DNA of 22,986 bases from IMG/VR virus record IMGVR_UViG_3300032331_000549, positions 1-22,986 of that record, one strand, 5' to 3'. Below the pieces are notes generated by a model that ran no database searches, was not told where the DNA came from, and saw only the letters and a program-made list of their open reading frames with translations. The translations under genes were made by a program, and so were the position numbers. Within the stretch, counting starts at the first letter, position 1. Each line of letters starts with the position of its first letter. This document shows, piece after piece, positions 21,633 to 22,986 of this stretch. The DNA comes from a virus.

Positions 21633-21808
21633 AGCTTGCGGATAGAGCGTATGGATTCAAGCATGGCTTTGCAGTCCCCTATAGCCTCATGGGTATGGTC
21701 TATGGCTTTGTCGTAGTCTTTAGCCAGCATAGCTTGGTGAGCCTGTTTTAGAGACTTCTCAGCGCACATACAAGGCCATGCGTAGTCTATGATTTCTTCT
21801 ACTTTCAT
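21620..21808 (-). CDS. Small helical-repeat protein, unknown
   Basis: This encodes 62 residues from ATG 21808, with AGGAGAACAC upstream. The ATG overlaps the stop of the Ea22-like gene (ATGA). The pattern EEIIDYAWPCMCAEKSLKQA, HQAMLAKDYDKAIDHTHEAI, GDCKAMLESIRSIRKLAAH is three helices with TPR-like spacing (A-x-D-Y-D-K-A-I). Such small proteins occur in phage accessory operons. The function is unknown. Confidence 0.6.
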   Translation of the reverse strand: MKVEEIIDYAWPCMCAEKSLKQAHQAMLAKDYDKAIDHTHEAIGDCKAMLESIRSIRKLAAH

Positions 21809-22188
21809 GTGTTCTCCTGTGGTGGTGTGCAAGTGTGGATGTCTTGTGTGCGCTTACCGCATCGGGGGCAAAAGTTTTGCTCCTGTGGTGGAGTGGTGTA
21901 AAGAGGAACAGCATCAAACATATTTGCATCCCCATCGGGTGAATGTTGTTCGGGCCAATGTAGCGACTTGCTTCCTCCACGTTTGTCGTAAACAGCCCAA
22001 GCCACCGGCTCCTGCACAGGTGCTGCAAGGGCTTGCTTGATGGCGGTGATGGCTTCATTTACATGGCGGTTTTGTGTAAAGTGAATCTTCACAATATCCA
22101 ACGCCTCCAGCGCCAGCTTCAATGCTTCGCGCTCTGGCTGTGCCAGTTTGTCCTGCGCCGCTGCCTTTTTGCTTTGATAGCCTGTCAT
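21805..22188 (-). CDS. Ea22-like accessory protein with zinc ribbon end
   Basis: This encodes 127 residues. The helical N-terminus AQPEREALKLALEALDIVKI, then INRHV-type text (NRHVNEAITAIKQALAAPVQ), is followed by EPVAWAVYDKRGGSKSLHWP and FDAVPLYTTPP. This combination is widely found in phage/prophage accessory proteins (Ea22-like or ea8.5-like) of unknown role. The end has C107-x2-C110 (FCPRCGKR) and H118-x-C120 (IHTC), which may bind zinc. Overlaps on both sides are ATGA, so it is within a coupled operon. Confidence 0.65.
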   Translation of the reverse strand: MTGYQSKKAAAQDKLAQPEREALKLALEALDIVKIHFTQNRHVNEAITAIKQALAAPVQEPVAWAVYDKRGGSKSLHWPEQHSPDGDANMFDAVPLYTTPPQEQNFCPRCGKRTQDIHTCTPPQENT

Positions 22189-22487
22189 GTTGTTCCCTTT
22201 GCTTTGACTTCCGCTTCAATAGCTCTGGCAAATGCCAAATCAAACTCATAGGTGGGCGGTGACTTGTTCCATTTCATGCGCTCACGGTCAAGAATCTGTG
22301 CAATCTCATGGTCTCTTAGAGGCTTGCGCTGTGTGTCATCTTGTTTTTCTTTCTGTGGGAATGTTAACGATAAATAACGCACAGCAGTGTCGCCATCTTT
22401 GAGCATCACAGTTATCGTTGCAGCTTGCAAGTCTGTGCCGTATATCAGCATCAGTGCTTCTATTACTCTTTCCATTTCTTTGTTCAT
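22185..22487 (-). CDS. Hypothetical accessory protein with FARAIEAEV end
   Basis: This encodes 100 residues. ATG 22487 is preferred over the GTG at 22490 because it forms TGATG with the stop of the upstream 32-residue membrane peptide, and GGGGGA precedes it. The N-terminus (MERVIEALMLIYGTDLQAAT) is a helix plus strand. The C-terminal half LRDHEIAQILDRERMKWNKS and TYEFDLAFARAIEAEVKAKG is a module shared by many small phage accessory proteins. The function is unknown. Confidence 0.6.
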   Translation of the reverse strand: MNKEMERVIEALMLIYGTDLQAATITVMLKDGDTAVRYLSLTFPQKEKQDDTQRKPLRDHEIAQILDRERMKWNKSPPTYEFDLAFARAIEAEVKAKGTT

Positions 22488-22585
22488 CACTTCCCCCAGA
22501 TAGCGTAGGCCAGCAGCACTAGGCCAGCAAGAATAAAGAGGAATGCCAGCAAACCCCTAAAGTGTATGAAGTCAATGTCAGTCAT
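22487..22585 (-). CDS. 32-residue single-TM membrane peptide
   Basis: From ATG 22585, the frame encodes MTDIDFIHFRGLLAFLFILA and twelve more residues (GLVLLAYAIWGK), then TGA. A good ribosome site, AAGGAG, lies nine bases upstream of the ATG. The start overlaps the stop of the upstream gene by eight bases, and its own TGA overlaps the next ATG. One hydrophobic helix (about 11-28) with a short acidic start makes it a likely membrane microprotein. Its function is unknown. Confidence 0.55.
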   Translation of the reverse strand: MTDIDFIHFRGLLAFLFILAGLVLLAYAIWGK

Positions 22586-22796
22586 AGCGCAATGCTCCTT
22601 CCTGTGTCATTAGGCGTAGGTACTGGTTAAGTTCTTGTTCTTTGGGGTTGTCTTTGTTCAACACCTTGTTAGCTTTTATGTAATTTTGTTTATAGCTAAC
22701 TGCATCCTGATAGCTTCCATTAATAATGTAATTGGGAGGCTTACGCATAGCCTGCCGTAATTGCTCTTTTAGTTCGCGTACTTTGTCTTTGTCCAT
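22578..22796 (-). CDS. Small hypothetical protein, first gene of leader operon
   Basis: This encodes 72 residues. Charged helices (MDKDKVRELKEQLRQAMRKP, SYQDAVSYKQNYIKANKVL) and an end QELNQYLRLMTQEGALRYD make it helical, with basic and acidic patches. GAGGG before the ATG gives a normal ribosome site. It overlaps the 32-residue membrane peptide by eight bases. No family is recognised. Confidence 0.55.
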   Translation of the reverse strand: MDKDKVRELKEQLRQAMRKPPNYIINGSYQDAVSYKQNYIKANKVLNKDNPKEQELNQYLRLMTQEGALRYD

Positions 22797-22986
22797 AGAT
22801 TTACCCTCTAAAAAAAAGATTATTACTTACCTACTCTAGCCTTCTACCTACTCTAAAACCCTCCACATGGATGGTGAGCAAAGCCTAGCCCTCCCTATCG
22901 AAAGAGACTAGCCTTCACATGGACGGAGCCGCACATGCCCGACAGACGTTCGCGTAGGGGTTCTATCTTCGCCGCCCCTGTGACTA
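22797..22986. promoter_or_regulatory. Leader/control region with short direct repeats, no clear gene
   Basis: This is 190 bases without a recognised gene. It contains two copies of TACCTACTCTA (22828-22838 and 22845-22855, 17 bp apart), three CTAGCC sites, and two related CACATGGA[TC]GG sites about 50 bp apart. A weak -10 match AATAAT (read on the - strand, 22819-22824) sits next to the first repeats. The layout suggests the promoter/operator of the - strand leader operon. The last 90 bases are open in one - strand frame but look non-coding. Confidence 0.4.
22828..22855. repeat. Pair of 11-bp direct repeats TACCTACTCTA
   Basis: The copies at 22828-22838 and 22845-22855 are identical and start 17 bp apart, i.e. 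close to but not exactly two helical turns. They lie directly upstream of the possible -10 of the leader operon, the place for a repressor or activator site. Confidence 0.6.

Noticed and set aside
22895-22984. 29-codon open stretch on the - strand at the right edge, possible end of another gene
   Set aside because: It is short, without recognisable pattern, and lies in a repeat-rich control region. It cannot be judged without sequence beyond the window.
22930-22986. Possible T-arm-like GGTTC segment suggesting a tRNA or tmRNA at the right end
   Set aside because: No five-base T-stem, acceptor stem or anticodon arm can be paired around it.
1-22986. CRISPR array, IS element or integrase
   Set aside because: No regular 25-40 bp repeats with spacers, and no transposase, integrase or terminal inverted repeats were seen on either strand.

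Overview
The window reads as part of a tailed-phage genome with a short-tailed (podovirus-like) virion. There are no rRNA or tRNA genes, genes are packed with ATGA, TGATG or TAATG overlaps, and a capsid protein is followed by connector and nozzle proteins, fibres and three large virion-interior candidates, with no tape-measure gene. The host is probably a Gram-negative bacterium. The fibre and small structural proteins resemble those of phages from freshwater betaproteobacteria, but that is an impression from memory and not a database result.

Left part, + strand, 1-16770. The order is: 3' end of the major capsid gene; two small Ala/Thr/Asn-rich proteins; a head-tail adaptor; a P22 gp10 / T7 gp12-like nozzle protein carrying four Gly-Tyr-Thr repeats; a tail fibre; several small proteins; a second fibre with four 38-residue repeats; a small membrane protein at 7670-7849 that is easy to miss; and three successive large proteins (8187-14214) that look like virion-interior or ejection proteins. 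The block ends with small genes and a lysis group: a two-TM protein, a C-terminally anchored protein, a GTA/T7-type holin and an M15-type peptidase endolysin, followed by a short basic protein.

Right part, - strand, 16767-22796 (genes read right to left). A leader operon of small proteins (22796 to 21620) includes an Ea22-like zinc-ribbon protein and a 32-residue membrane peptide. A candidate promoter near 21540 then starts a recombination/accessory operon: a Cys-rich protein, a YqaJ-type exonuclease, a coiled-coil protein, a 31-residue membrane peptide, RecT annealase, a helix-turn-helix (HTH) frame, an SSB-like protein ending DDDDVPF, and a PD-(D/E)XK-like protein. It finishes with a glycosyltransferase-like and a SAM methyltransferase-like gene. 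The two blocks converge, and their stop codons overlap in one CTAG.

The most unusual signals are these. (1) An HTH domain lies in the -1 frame at the 3' end of recT and has no ATG, GTG or TTG start, next to a well-formed candidate -1 frameshift site. (2) An interior virion protein carries four or five TonB-box-like repeats (xPVTVTAQRP). (3) A fibre has 38-residue repeats conserved in protein but scrambled in codon choice. (4) Three or four tiny membrane proteins are threaded between larger genes by start/stop overlaps.
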